The notes beneath the pieces are model-generated. The model was not told the DNA's origin. It did no database searches and worked only from the letters and a program-made list of their open reading frames with translations. Positions 1-9,892 of a DNA stretch of 64,000 nucleotides are shown here, one piece after another (the first letter of the stretch is position 1; each line of letters starts with the position of its first letter). Source of the stretch: Meconema thalassinum. Lineage: Eukaryota; Arthropoda; Insecta; Orthoptera; Tettigoniidae. The translations under genes and the position numbers were made by a program. The stretch lies in the NCBI GenBank assembly GCA_946902985.2, contig OX336389.2, positions 1,082,009,788-1,082,073,787 on the forward strand. Reading direction: 5' to 3'.

Positions 1-515
1 GTTTTCACTTTTGTGAATGGTGCCAAGGGACTCATAAACCAACTTATACTATTTTTTCCTTTTATTGTGAGTAGCTGAGATATTGGTATCAATTTTGTTT
101 TTTTTAATAGAACTATACTAATTTTAGCATACAGGGTAACGGATTTTACTGAGACAAATTCAACGGTGTTATTATTTCCCAAATTGGACAAGTACTTTTT
201 GAGAAATCAAGGATATGAAAATTGTGCTACGCCACGCCTCCTTTTGGTGACGCGATGTGCTATTGGCTAGTACGTTCCGGCTGAATGTGAATCACGGCTT
301 GTTGGTGCCCTTACCTAACCTAGCCTCGTTCGCAGGCGTAATCTGCTTCAAAACAAAATGAATATCCTGAAATCAGAATCGTAGTCGTTATTATCGGAAT
401 GTGGTTCTTCGGGAAATGTAAATGAGTGATCAAAAGAATAGAGAAATGAAGTTTCATTTGCTGTTTAATATTTTCTTACGTCAATAGCTGTTTGGTATAA
501 TGGGACAAAGAAACA
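1..515 (+). repeat. Left arm of the 4.7-kb inverted-repeat element
   Basis: Matches the complement of 4165-4676 along nearly its whole length, including the segments reading CTGTTTGGTATAATGGGACA (inner end) and GTTTTCACTTTTGTGAATGG (outer end). Non-coding. Confidence 0.8.
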
Positions 516-1282
516 AATTCATTGGCACCAGCTCCGGTGAGAGAGGGAGGGAATATCTTCCCTGTAAAGTTATAAAGCAAGGACATCACTCCCCCGTGTT
601 ATTCAACTGAAGGGTTCGGGGTGGCTCTCCAGTAAAGTCCATGCTGCTTTTCAATTCGAAACATCAACATTGCTTTGAAAGATTAACTAGTTCAAAGCAA
701 GGTCAATTTTGTGGTTTCAAGTAGGCTGTTAGTTATTAGTAAGAACGAGCTAAGGCACAAAACTTTTCCCGGGATTCAATATGTGACCTACCCTGACTGT
801 TCTGTCAAATGAGAAATGAATATATATATTATTACTTTAATTACTAGTAATTAATAGCATGTACAATGTGGTAAAATCATCAATGCATTGGAATAATTAC
901 AACAACTACTATTTGTATCTGATTTCCTAGCATAGTCCCAACGCTCCCCTTTCCCTCCTCTTCTAATATTTGAAAGCATTTAACGCCTCTGAACATTGTC
1001 TAGGTTGTATTTGCTTTTGAATTGCCATGACTTTTTCAGTCATTACTACTTGATGCATAACACACTTCGTGAGCTTTACCCTCACCAGTAGATAACAGGA
1101 AACGAGAAAGGAAGATTCTATGAAAACGTCAAGTAGCCTCTGCATAGGGGGAGATGACCTCACTGTTTCGTCCCTTAAAACAACAATAACTAACAAGCCT
1201 CTGCAGACTATGAAATAACATGTATGGTTCTCCTCGTTACGATATTACGATGATGAAGATGATGATGATGATGATGGTGATA
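516..1282. other. Unassigned AT-rich DNA with a short GAT microsatellite
   Basis: No recognisable gene or repeat family. A GAT/GATGAA microsatellite lies at about 1249-1277, next to the 3' tail of the repeat that follows. Confidence 0.5.
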
Positions 1283-2265
1283 ATTGTTGTTTTAAGGGGC
1301 CTAACATCTAGGTTATCGGCCTGGGTCATAGAGAAAATGACAATGAAATGGAAACCATAACGAAAGTTAAGATGGACTTAAAATACTTAAAAAATGGAAC
1401 TCAGATTGAAATAACTCACAAAATGTAGAGTGGAAATACTTACAAAACGTAACGGTAATTTAGAAGGAAAATAGGCTACTCACAAAAGGAATGTAGAGTG
1501 AGAACACGCACAATATGTAGTTTAGGTTCAAAATACTTACAAAATGCAATGTAGATTCTAAATACTCAACACAATACAATTGAAATTGAAAATACTTACA
1601 AAATGCAATTGAAATTGAAAATACTTACAAAATGCAATTGAAATTCAAAATTAACAATGAAATTTAGATTGAAAATGTCTTACCACATTCAACATACTCA
1701 CAATATGCAATTGAAATTGAAAATACTTACAAAATGTAATTTAGATTCAAAATACTCACAATATGTGGAAGCCCGCGATTCAAAATACTATACTTACAAA
1801 ATGCAATTTAGATTAAAAATACTTACAAAATGGAGTTGAGTTCGAAAATACTTACAAAAAGGCAATGTAGATTGAAAATACTTACAAAATGTGGTTGAGA
1901 TTCAAAATACTCACAAACTGTAATTTAGAGACACAGGGAGCCAATTCATAAGAACAGGGCGGGAATCTTAAAATACAAAAGGAACTATAATGAAAAGAAA
2001 AAGAGGGGCTGATCCCTAGAAGAATGATGGATCAGGAAAGATAAGAGAAGGGCCAATTAAGGCGGAAAAGTAAGAGACTCCCTGGGTCTCCGTTGCCCTA
2101 ATACCGTCGGGGTCGCAAGAGAACAAGAGTTGACCAAGGGAGGCCGACAGGAAAGTTAACAGAGAGGAGCTCGGCACAATTAAATGGAAACAATGCCGGA
2201 CCTAGCTGGAGTCCCGTGGTCGCCATCCCACGTCCCACTAGAATTGCGCCCCTGGGGGGTTGCGA
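1283..2265 (-). mobile_element. F-type 0.7-kb repeat, copy 1 (expanded)
   Basis: Read on the minus strand it starts near 2265 with the ccccCAGGGG...gtgGGACGTGGG type head, continues through the GTGCCG...TCTTCTTT, GACCCCGACGGTATTA and GGGTCAGCC-like blocks, and ends at 1283-1320 with GGCCGATAACCTAGATGTTA followed by GGCCCCTTAAAACAACAA. Other copies lie at 40896-41527 and 58745-59490, with partial copies at 3119-3200 and 31853-32047/33659-33785. It has no tRNA-like head and no protein, and ends next to GAT/ATC microsatellites. It looks like a non-autonomous retroelement of unknown class. This copy is lengthened by an internal minisatellite. Confidence 0.65.
1384..1925. repeat. 29-bp minisatellite (~17 degenerate copies)
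   Basis: Degenerate tandem repeat of about 29 bp, with the core AAAATACTTACAAAATG followed by a variable NAATTNAGATT part. Copies near 1590-1660 and 1690-1900 are clearest, and some alternate 'acttac' with 'actcac'. It sits inside the F-type repeat and has no coding meaning. Copies adjoin directly, with no unique spacers, so it is not a CRISPR array. Confidence 0.8.
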
Positions 2266-2767
2266 TATTACTTAAATAGCGCATCCATCATTCATAGTAA
2301 AACTCATTCAGTAAGATGAAGATTTACTATTTCATTTGACCATATTTGTGTTGCTGATATTGTTTCATTTAGGGATTTGTACATAGTGGTCAACAGCCCC
2401 ATGCACCTGCAAATTTCTCTGTTAATCTGTGTCATTGTGATGTCTGCAGTAGTGCGTGTTCCTGTAAATGTTGTTAGGTTTAGGAATACCTTAGATTAGG
2501 AACAATGCTGGCATGTACCTGGACTAAAATTGAGAAAGCACAAGGAACCACTTTGTGGCTGCCTAGAGAGGGAATTGAATCCACCTCTTGCCCCGTGAGA
2601 GTGAGTATATTCCTCAACCCTTAAACAATTCAATTATTTGTCAGAGCTAGAAATCAAACCCAGAACCTTCGGAACCGGGGCTCAATATGTACCCGGGTAC
2701 AAGGAAGATGGTGTCATTTTTGATCAAATGCTCGAAATACAAAGAAATAATAAAATGATGATTTTAT

Positions 2768-3076
2768 TTTTCGTGTGGCCTCCTGAGAGGCCGAGTGCAG
2801 GTCTTTCTAGTTGACGCCCGTGGTTGACCTGCGCGCCGAAATAAGAGATGAGATGAATGGATTAAAGTGGACAAGGATGTGGAAGCAATCAGCTGTGGCC
2901 TGTCAGAAGGTACCGTGGGAACATTTGCTTGGTGTTGAAAATGGGAAACCACGGAAAACCATTTCAAGGACGACCGACGGTGGGGCTCGAACCTACGTGT
3001 CTACCGAGTCAGCAGAGAGCTTAGCCCCATGACCTAACGCTGCCTTTTAGCGAGCGTAGCCACCGCTGTCGGTACT
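2768..3076 (-). mobile_element. SINE-A, copy 1 (tRNA-derived)
   Basis: On the minus strand the 5' end is a tRNA-like head: GGTGGCTACGCTCGCTAA (A-box region) and, about 60 bases on, a GGTTCGAGCCCC-type B box. A body follows with GAAATGGTTTTCCGTGGTTT and a 3' tail with GACCTGCACTCGGCCTCTC. Two internal pol III promoter boxes plus several similar copies in the window (37211, 37915, 55250) make this a SINE family. Confidence 0.85.
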
Positions 3077-3108
<32 letters not shown>

Positions 3109-3200
3109 AATGATGATAAGTTGTATGGGTCTTAACATCTAGGCTATCGGCTCCTCAATAATTCAGAAGTCTGGGTTGACCAAGTAAGACAAAATAATAA
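3073..3200 (-). repeat. GAT microsatellite plus F-type 3' tail
   Basis: A GAT tract of about 36 bases is followed by a diverged copy of the F-type 3' terminus (complement of GTCTTAACATCTAGGCTATC, about 3131-3150). F-type repeats end in such microsatellites elsewhere in the window. Confidence 0.5.
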
Positions 3201-3767
3201 TAATAATATGTGTTCAGTATTGAGGTAATTCACAGACAGAGAATCAAAATGACAAGATTCCGTACATGTAAAAATCAATATTGCTAACAATTTCATATCA
3301 TCTTACTTAATCATGAGCTCGAAATGCATAGAGATATTACAGTAGCCTGAATTGAACAGGAACACCAAATAGTCAATAGGTGTCAGATCAGGTGTATGTG
3401 GCGGCCAACTTATAATGCCTTCACGCCCAATCGAGCGACCAGGAAATAGAGTTAGTCAGGCCACACGCGAGTAGTGTGCAGGACACCCATCGTGTTCAAA
3501 CCACACTCGGGAAGTTCTATAATTCCACTCAGACTCGAATGCAGGATCAGCCTCCTTTCTTAGCCTACCAATTTTCCCTTTTCGTGAAGAAACAGTATGT
3601 CCCAGTCAACGCTGCCACCTGATTAGTGATCTACAGTGCAGTGACTTACTTAATTTTCCAATCAACCTGATGTATCTACGCTTGAAAATGCCACTCTTTT
3701 CCTGAAGAAGCATTAGAAGTTTCTATTAATAATTTTATTAATACAGCCAATGGCCATGTAATTTTCT
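3201..3767. other. Unassigned DNA
   Basis: I see no gene or repeat that I recognise. Short AT-rich stretches only. Confidence 0.4.
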
Positions 3768-3968
3768 TTTCAGGACGGGTCAGGGAAGGGATTTTGGAAG
3801 GCAATCGGCCGTGGGCCTATTGAGAGGAACCGTCCCGGCATTTACCTGGTGGTGAAAATGGGAAACCACGAAATCTATGTTCAGGACGGCCGAGGTGGGA
3901 ATCGAACCCACACTCTCCCGATGACAGCAAGGCAAGAACTAGCGCATTAGCGCTCTCGGCTATGTAAC
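3768..3968 (-). mobile_element. SINE-C, copy 1 (3' truncated)
   Basis: The minus-strand head carries tRNA-like boxes: GAGAGCGCTAATGCGCTAG near the start and GGGTTCGATTCCCACCTCGG about 60 bases later, then GGGACGGTTCCTCTCAATAG. Related copies are at 28715-29055 and 39205-39575. This one lacks the last ~130 bases present in those. Confidence 0.75.
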
Positions 3969-4164
3969 TCTAATAAATAAATTAAACCAACTGTTAAAAT
4001 ACTTTTTCAACTTGGACTATTCTGTACGTACTGTATTTGCAAAACATTACGCTTTCCCATTTCGTGTTATCCACTGGTACATTTAAAGCTCCCGAAGTGT
4101 GTTACTCATCGTGAATTATTTATTCTACATGTTGTAGCAAATCAAAAGCAATGTACGCCACCAT

Positions 4165-4676
4165 ATGTTCCTTTGTCCCATTATACCAAACAGCTAGTGA
4201 CGTAAGAAATTATTGGAAAACAAATGAAACTTCATTTTCCTATTCATTTACCACACATTGACATTTCCCGAGGAACCACGCTCCGATAATAACGACTATG
4301 ATTCTGATTTCAGGATATTCATTTTGTTTTGAAGCAGATTACGCCTGCGAACGAGGCTAGGCTAGGTAAGGGCACCAACAAGCCGTGTTTCACATTCAGC
4401 CGGAACGTACTAGCCAATAGCACATCGCGTCACCAAAAGGAGGCGTGGCCTAGCACAATTTCCATATCCTCGATTTCTCAAAAAGTACTTGTCCGATTTC
4501 GGAAAAATACCACCGCTGAATTTGTCTCAGTAAAATCTGTTACCCTGTATGCAAAAAATAGTATAGTTCCTTAAAAAAAATCAAAATTGATACCAATATC
4601 TCAGCTATTCACAATTAAAGGAAAAATAGTTTAAGTTAGTTTATGAGTCCCTCAGCACCATTCACAAAAGTGAAAA
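4165..4676 (-). repeat. Right arm of the 4.7-kb inverted-repeat element
   Basis: Reverse complement of 1-515 with scattered substitutions and short indels. The outer end at 4676 reads CATTCACAAAAGTGAAAAC. A plus-strand open frame of 81 codons inside it (4329-4574) is not judged to be a gene. Confidence 0.8.
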
Positions 4677-5089
4677 CAGAATACCGATATATTTAATGGT
4701 TTAGACGTTATTGCAATGTAACATCTTAGCTGAATAACCCTGTATATATAACTAATTAATTTTTCGATGGCTTGTTTTACAGACAATTATTTGAACGTGG
4801 TTGTCACCTGCTGTGGCCAAGGTTGCGGGATCGAATCCTGGTGCTCTTTGACTGTGCTATACTGTGCTATTGTGTCAACGACTGTACAACGTGTTGACTG
4901 TTGGTGTATTGATCAAGGTAAGGTTAACTATTGTTTAAATGAGCATGTCTAGTACAGGGAATGTAGTTTGGCAACTGTGAGCTAAGTGTTTTTAAAGTCG
5001 CGTTTGCTCGGGCCGAATTGAAAACATGAACGAGTGTCTGTCTCCTAAATATTTTGTGTAATCATGTCTTGATATATTTTAAGGGTGAG
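4677..5089. other. Unassigned DNA upstream of the PolB remnant
   Basis: No recognised gene. The left terminal repeat of the Polinton-like element would be expected in or near this stretch, but I could not match it to anything beyond the integrase at 26.3 kb. Confidence 0.35.
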
Positions 5090-6870
5090 ATTGAAAAAAA
5101 CTTGAGATCGCACCATGCTTTAAAAGTAAATATGGACCTGATGTGTGAATTCGTATTGATAAAACAATGACGTGGGAAAAAGGAAAAGTTTAATCTTTGT
5201 ACTAAAATGCGGGAATTGCTTGTATGAGATAATTTCGAAACCAGGTGTGAGACGCATGCAGTGAATTCTCTCATGAATACGTTTGAAAAATTGCAGGATG
5301 GCCCCAGTGGCTTAGCATTGGAGAAAATTCACTACTTGCAATTTAATATTTGCAAGTTCAATCCGCTTAACGCAGGCTGCAGCTTTATTCCTACACCAAA
5401 ACCCATAGCTTTGAAAAGGGTGGTGTTGAATATCCGTAATGGTGAAGATTATTGTTTCCTGTGGTACTTTGCGGGTTTTTTGCAACCGTGCAAAGACCCT
5501 AATGGTCATTTGCCAGTGATGTACAAAAGATGTTTGATCACTTAAAACAAACTCTGATTCTAACGGATGATTAATTCTCCTTACGGTTAGATAAAATACA
5601 TCAGTTTGAACAGGATAATAGCGATTATTCATTTATGGTATATGGCGTGGAAGGCTCCAACATTGTTGGAACATTATACGCCAACAAAGGGCGGAAACAA
5701 CATAACATTCATTTGTTGTATTTGTCTGATGGGAATAAGAACCACTATTGTTTGATGAAAAATCAAAACTAGTAGGTAGCCAACTGTCCACGTATGAGCA
5801 TGCAAAACACATTTGCGATCGCTGCCTATAGTATTTTGGAACCACTGAACAGTTAGAACGCCATATGCAGGACTGTGAAACGCAAACAGCGGTTAAGCTG
5901 GTGTTGCCAGAAGGTAATGACACAGTTCTGAAATTTAAATCGATGTACAAACAAGACATGGCACCATTCGTTCTTTATACCGATTTTGAGACATTAACTG
6001 TACCCCTCCAAAATTGCGCACCCAATCCACATACAAGCTCAACATATCATGTGCAAAAACATGAACCGCTTGCTGTCACATATAATGTGGTGTGCACTTT
6101 TGATAAGTCAAAGTCGCGCTATGATAGCTACCAAGACCCTAATTATGCACAGCGCAAGGAGCATGAACAAGCCATGACTTGTCATATTTGCGAGAAGCCT
6201 ATTCTATGTGATGATAAAAAAGTAATGGATCACTCGCACTTCACATGGCAGTTTCGAGGGTCTGCCCATAGGGTGTGCAATGTAAACTACCCAGCTCCGC
6301 GCTTCATAAGTGAGTTCTGTCATAATTTGAGCCACTACGATCTTCACTTTATCATAATAGAGTTTGCGAATGTAGACAATTCACATTTATCTGCCTCAAA
6401 ACCATGAAAGCTTTACCTCTCTTTCATGATTGCGAGGAAAGAGCTTTCACGGTTTTGAGGAAAGATGTGCATTCGCTTTCTTGACTCGTTTAAATGTATG
6501 GCATCGTCCCTTGACAGCCTAGTGAATGGTTTGGATGAAAACGACTTGAATTACACGCAATCTCATTTTACGAATACACAACAGTTTAAATTGTGTATTC
6601 GGAAAGGGATTTTCCCGTATGATTACGTCCAGAGCTGGGCTGTGCTTAGTGAAAAATCTTCGCCTCCTCAAGAGAAATTCCTTTCTCTGCTAACACAAAG
6701 CACGATATCCGATGAGGATTACGCCCACGCTTGCCATGTCTGGAGAGAGTTTCAAATTAAGACTCTAGGTGAATATGCTATGAAAAAATGAAACTGGATG
6801 TACTTTTATTGACGGACGTGTTTGAAAAGTTCCGTCAATTTGTCTGTTTGTTTATACTTATGAAAAATAA
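5090..6870 (+). pseudogene. polB: Polinton/adintovirus-type DNA polymerase B, N-terminal half
   Basis: Several plus-strand reading frames broken by frameshifts and in-frame stops (for example a TAG inside 'ICDRCL*YFG' at about 5831) together match the N-terminal exonuclease half of protein-primed B-family polymerases. Visible signatures are the Exo I-like LYTDFETLT (about 5973-5999), a Cys/His cluster with CHICEKPI and DHSHFTWQFRG, the Exo II-like FHNLSHYDLHF (about 6318-6350), the block KGIFPYDYVQSW (about 6606), and LDVLLLTDVFEKFR just after a shift near 6790. The palm motifs (SLYP, DTD) do not follow, so the catalytic half is deleted. Such a polymerase copies the element's linear dsDNA; this copy cannot be functional. 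Confidence 0.85.
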
Positions 6871-7372
6871 TGTCTGTCTTTGTCCCTGTATATATACTTA
6901 TACATACTTATACATACTAATGCAGTGATAATAATAATAATATTTATGCAAAGATAATATAGACTCATGTTTTTTATCTTTTCAAGTCATAACATTGATA
7001 GTACATTTTCTTTTCTTATTCTTTAATCCTAAAGTCCATATTTAGATAAAAGTAATTTTTCTCCTCATACCACCAACAACCATAACTGTTGCTAACTGTT
7101 CTGACATGGTTGCATTAGAAGCTGTTAATCATTGCTTGGCAATGTTTAACTACACATTATCAGCCACACGCCTTAATGATGCATTGAACCACCGTTATGA
7201 TAGGCCATATCATGATTTCGACATGCATTATCAAAAGGGTTGACCGCATTGTCTCCACGCATCAAACGATCATCAAGCCGAGTACCAGGGCCACAGTAGC
7301 CATATCGATGTAAGTGCATTTCAAAGGGTTGACATTCTATGACTTTATCAATAATTCCCCGTCCAGTACACG
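6871..7372. other. Unassigned DNA at the PolB deletion point
   Basis: AT-rich, with a short 'tatacttatacata' repetition at 6885-6920 and no recognisable palm domain. The second half of PolB should have been here. Confidence 0.4.
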
Positions 7373-7639
7373 TCAGACATTTGTTTTTTCAATCGGTGAC
7401 ACACTTTTTTGTTGTTGTTCTTCTTCTGCTTCTTCTTCTTCCTGCTCTTGCGCTGCTGTCGAAGTGGATGGCTGGATGGTTTCCCCATGGCAAACGTGGA
7501 ATGATGAAACAAGGTCTTTACACTGAGTTTTATTACCGTGATACAATTTCATGAGTTGACAAGTAGCACATTGACGCATAGATGGTATTTTTGCCATGTA
7601 CTCGTGTTTATGATGAGTATAGTGAGGACACGGTTGCAA
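7373..7639 (-). CDS. Small Cys/His-rich ORF with acidic tail
   Basis: Open minus-strand frame of 88 codons. The N-terminal half has spaced Cys and His residues (CPHYTHHKHEY, then RQCATCQLMKLYHGNKTQC and FHVCHG), which suggests metal binding. The C-terminal half is low-complexity Glu/Gln (EQEEEEAEEEQQQ). A looser minus-strand frame continues upstream to about 7700. I do not recognise the family. It lies in the minus-strand cluster of the Polinton-like element but may be chance or a remnant; the acidic run comes from a (TTC)n-like tract. Confidence 0.35.
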   Translation of the reverse strand: MQPCPHYTHHKHEYMAKIPSMRQCATCQLMKLYHGNKTQCKDLVSSFHVCHGETIQPSTSTAAQEQEEEEAEEEQQQKSVSPIEKTNV

Positions 7640-7909
7640 TTCACTATATACAGGATCCCGAATCCACTCACAGGGTACACTATCCCAAATTTATTTTACA
7701 GCATTGGCCACCACATAAAAAATGAAAGATTTTGGAAGGGCCAATAATTATTGTTGAGTGAAACTGACAAGTTTTTTTTTTTGCATACAAAGAATTTGCC
7801 AATGGCCTTATCCGTAGCACTGCCCTCCATCCTATGACGTTGATGTTTACACATCACTTGTAGGAATGTCACTGCTGTCACAAACGGGTAATACTTCAGT
7901 TTTAATTTT

Positions 7910-8373
7910 ATTTAACATGTCCCTGAAAGCATTTGTGGTTAACCAATGAAGCAGGTGCCATGAATGTGCGAGGGCTTTATTGGTAATGTCACCACAAGGA
8001 CATCAGTTTCTGTAGTGAAGGGCACCCTAAATCCATGAGATCGATGCATTGACAGTAAGATGCCAAAACTCTTGTAACCATTGTCGCTTTTCACCACCTT
8101 TGACAAATACCACATGGGCTGATGATAAATAGGCCTTCATCACCATGTCGAGGTGTTTATAAGAAATGGTTCCCTCATTCCATTGTAGATGCAAATTATT
8201 TTCAATCCGTTGTGTTTGTTTTCGATCTTTTTCACACTACAGATGGAAAGCATAGGGCGGTTTAAACACGAGATGGGTTGGTTTTGAGATCCAAATCGTG
8301 GAACAGTCAAAAATGCCCACTTTCTTAATATAAATTTTTTATCAACAAATTTTAAACCCTTGATAATTGACAA
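7910..8373 (-). pseudogene. Polinton-associated 'VKG-EK-WL' protein remnant
   Basis: The minus-strand frame opens with KGLKFVDKKFILRKWAFL, then shifts. The other frames give LVFKPPYAFHL, HLQWNEGTISY, VVFVKGGEKRQWLQEF and DLMDLGCPSLQKL. I remember this motif order (F-K-P-P, VKG.EK..WL, LGCPSL..L, final C-A-L..V..W part) from uncharacterised insect proteins encoded beside Polinton-like genes; I cannot name a function. Stops after 'FHL' and 'TSTW' and at least three frame changes show it is dead. It sits just downstream, on the same strand, of the BIR gene. Confidence 0.55.
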
Positions 8374-8594
8374 TCAGCGCACTGGGCGTGTTTTCTTTTT
8401 GCTTGTTGTCTTGACCAAGTCCAAACGTCAACTAACCCATCTCATGTTTATCAGCAATAAGCTAATAAACGGTTTACAGTTAAACTGTGTAAGGAATAGG
8501 AACAATAACAACGACAGTGTATTTTTACATGGGCGAACTAGTTTTATGTATAAACAACATGAAACTCATACAGCCATGTTACAAAGTTCTTTTT

Positions 8595-9062
8595 TTAAAA
8601 TTCGGCATGGCATAAATGAACTGTTTGCACATAGATTCCACACGTATCTCCACGTTTGGTTGTGTCTGGTACAATGATGGGGTAATTCCAACTCCAAGGA
8701 ATATTGCCCACAACATATTTATTGAGGTAGGGACAGGATGGACTCCACCGTTGATGACGGCTGAACGGATGATCACCCATCTCCCACTGGCCAATTTCAA
8801 TTTTGCAGAAAACACACTTGACGACATCTCTTCTGTTTAAATAATAAAAGCTCGCGGCAGCCAATTCTCCAGGATCCATAGAGGGAACAGGCCATGTTTG
8901 AAAAGTCTTTAACTTATTAAATTCACATTTTAAATTCCATGGTTTTCCTCTCATGTCGTTGTTGGTTATTGATGGACACGTGACTTTGCAGTAATTGCAA
9001 GCAATTGATATGAACAGCACCAGAGCACAACAGGAACTGTTTATTAACAATCTGTTTGTCAC
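8595..9062 (-). CDS. BIR-domain (IAP-type) protein
   Basis: Open frame of 155 codons. Residues about 48-115 form a baculoviral IAP repeat: LKTFQTWP, then ELAAASFYYLNRRD, then zinc ligands C83, C86, H103 and C110 in exact C-x2-C-x16-H-x6-C spacing, with the usual W93 and D97 region between. BIR proteins bind caspases or IAP antagonists and restrain apoptosis; several insect DNA viruses carry them. No RING finger is present, so it is a single-BIR form or a truncated gene. The N-terminal ~45 residues look unrelated and the true start is uncertain. It lies within the minus-strand capsid cluster of the Polinton-like element, so capture by that element is the likely history; independent insertion is possible. 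Confidence 0.8.
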   Translation of the reverse strand: MTNRLLINSSCCALVLFISIACNYCKVTCPSITNNDMRGKPWNLKCEFNKLKTFQTWPVPSMDPGELAAASFYYLNRRDVVKCVFCKIEIGQWEMGDHPFSRHQRWSPSCPYLNKYVVGNIPWSWNYPIIVPDTTKRGDTCGIYVQTVHLCHAEF

Positions 9063-9119
9063 GTCACAGCACCATCACACTTATGATACAATTGCTTGCA
9101 ATTACTGCATCTGCATGAT

Positions 9120-9892
9120 GTAACATGATTATTACATGCTTGTGACGTAGTAGGAGAGGGGATGATAGTTGACTTGTTTTGAGTGAATAATCAGACAGTA
9201 GGCCGTTGTATTTGGTGGTACATTCTCCTGTGTTCAAAATCCAGTCTTAAATCAATGATCTTGAAAGACTCCTCCAAGTATGAACAGTCAAATCCACCAG
9301 AGGTGCCCTTGCTTTAAACTCTTGGGGTGATAACATGGGACAGTCCTCTTTTTCATAATAATACGATTGAAATTTTGCAAACATCTCATACAGGGGCCAA
9401 ACTTATTTTTGACAAATTTATTTCCGACCCCTAATAGGGAAACGAAACATAATTTAAAAAGAGACGTATAATTCTCAAGTTGATGTGATCAAACACAGTG
9501 ATATCTTTGCTCTGTTGATATTTTCGATATGTTTGAAAACCGACAATAATGTAAAGGGGTCGTTCTGTTGAGGGAGACGATTTAACACACCAACTATGTG
9601 AGTCGTTACTAGGAAACAAAGGGTACTCGTGTAACGTCGAACTTCTAAATGATATGGGTAAAGCTTTACCCTTTTGTACCAAGTTCAGCATAGCTAGCCC
9701 TTTACGGTCAGATAGAGAGACGATGCAGTTCAATTTTTGAGTCTACCGCTGTTGCTTCTGCTGCCTTAAGAGCGTTATAATCACTACTGTCTCTAACCAG
9801 ATACAGACCTTGTCTTGTATTTAAAACAATACGCATGTGATCTTCGGCAAAGCCCAATATTAATTTTAAGGGTAGAAAGCCTGTAAAGGTAC
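9120..9892 (-). pseudogene. Major capsid-like gene, C-terminal part
   Basis: Minus-strand frames give, in order, LILGFAEDHMRIVL (about 9840), ERPLYIIVGFQTYRK, FDHINLRIIRLFLNYVSFPY (ending near 9431), CPMLSPQEFKARAPLV and, after frameshifts, PPNTTAYCLIIHS (near 9200). This is the conserved C-terminal half of a protein I recall from insect Polinton/adintovirus-like loci and take to be the double jelly-roll capsid (inference). The 5' side stops at the LTR-retrotransposon junction at 9892 and resumes at 20955. Frame changes near 9430, 9300 and 9720 show decay that is independent of the insertion. Confidence 0.65.

Larger units (their letters stand above)
1..4676. mobile_element. Element with ~510-bp terminal inverted repeats
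   Basis: The first ~515 bases and the stretch 4165-4676 are reverse complements of each other, apart from scattered substitutions and short indels. The outer end reads GTTTTCACTTTTGTGAATGG on the left and its complement on the right. No transposase is visible between the arms, which enclose a 0.7-kb repeat, a SINE-A, a SINE-C and unassigned DNA. It could be a non-autonomous long-TIR DNA transposon filled by later insertions, or two independent copies of one repeat in opposite orientation. The left limit may lie outside the window. Confidence 0.55.

Noticed and set aside
1384..1925. CRISPR-like array
   Set aside because: Units are contiguous, AT-rich and degenerate with no unique spacers, and the context is an insect-type repeat. 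It is a minisatellite.
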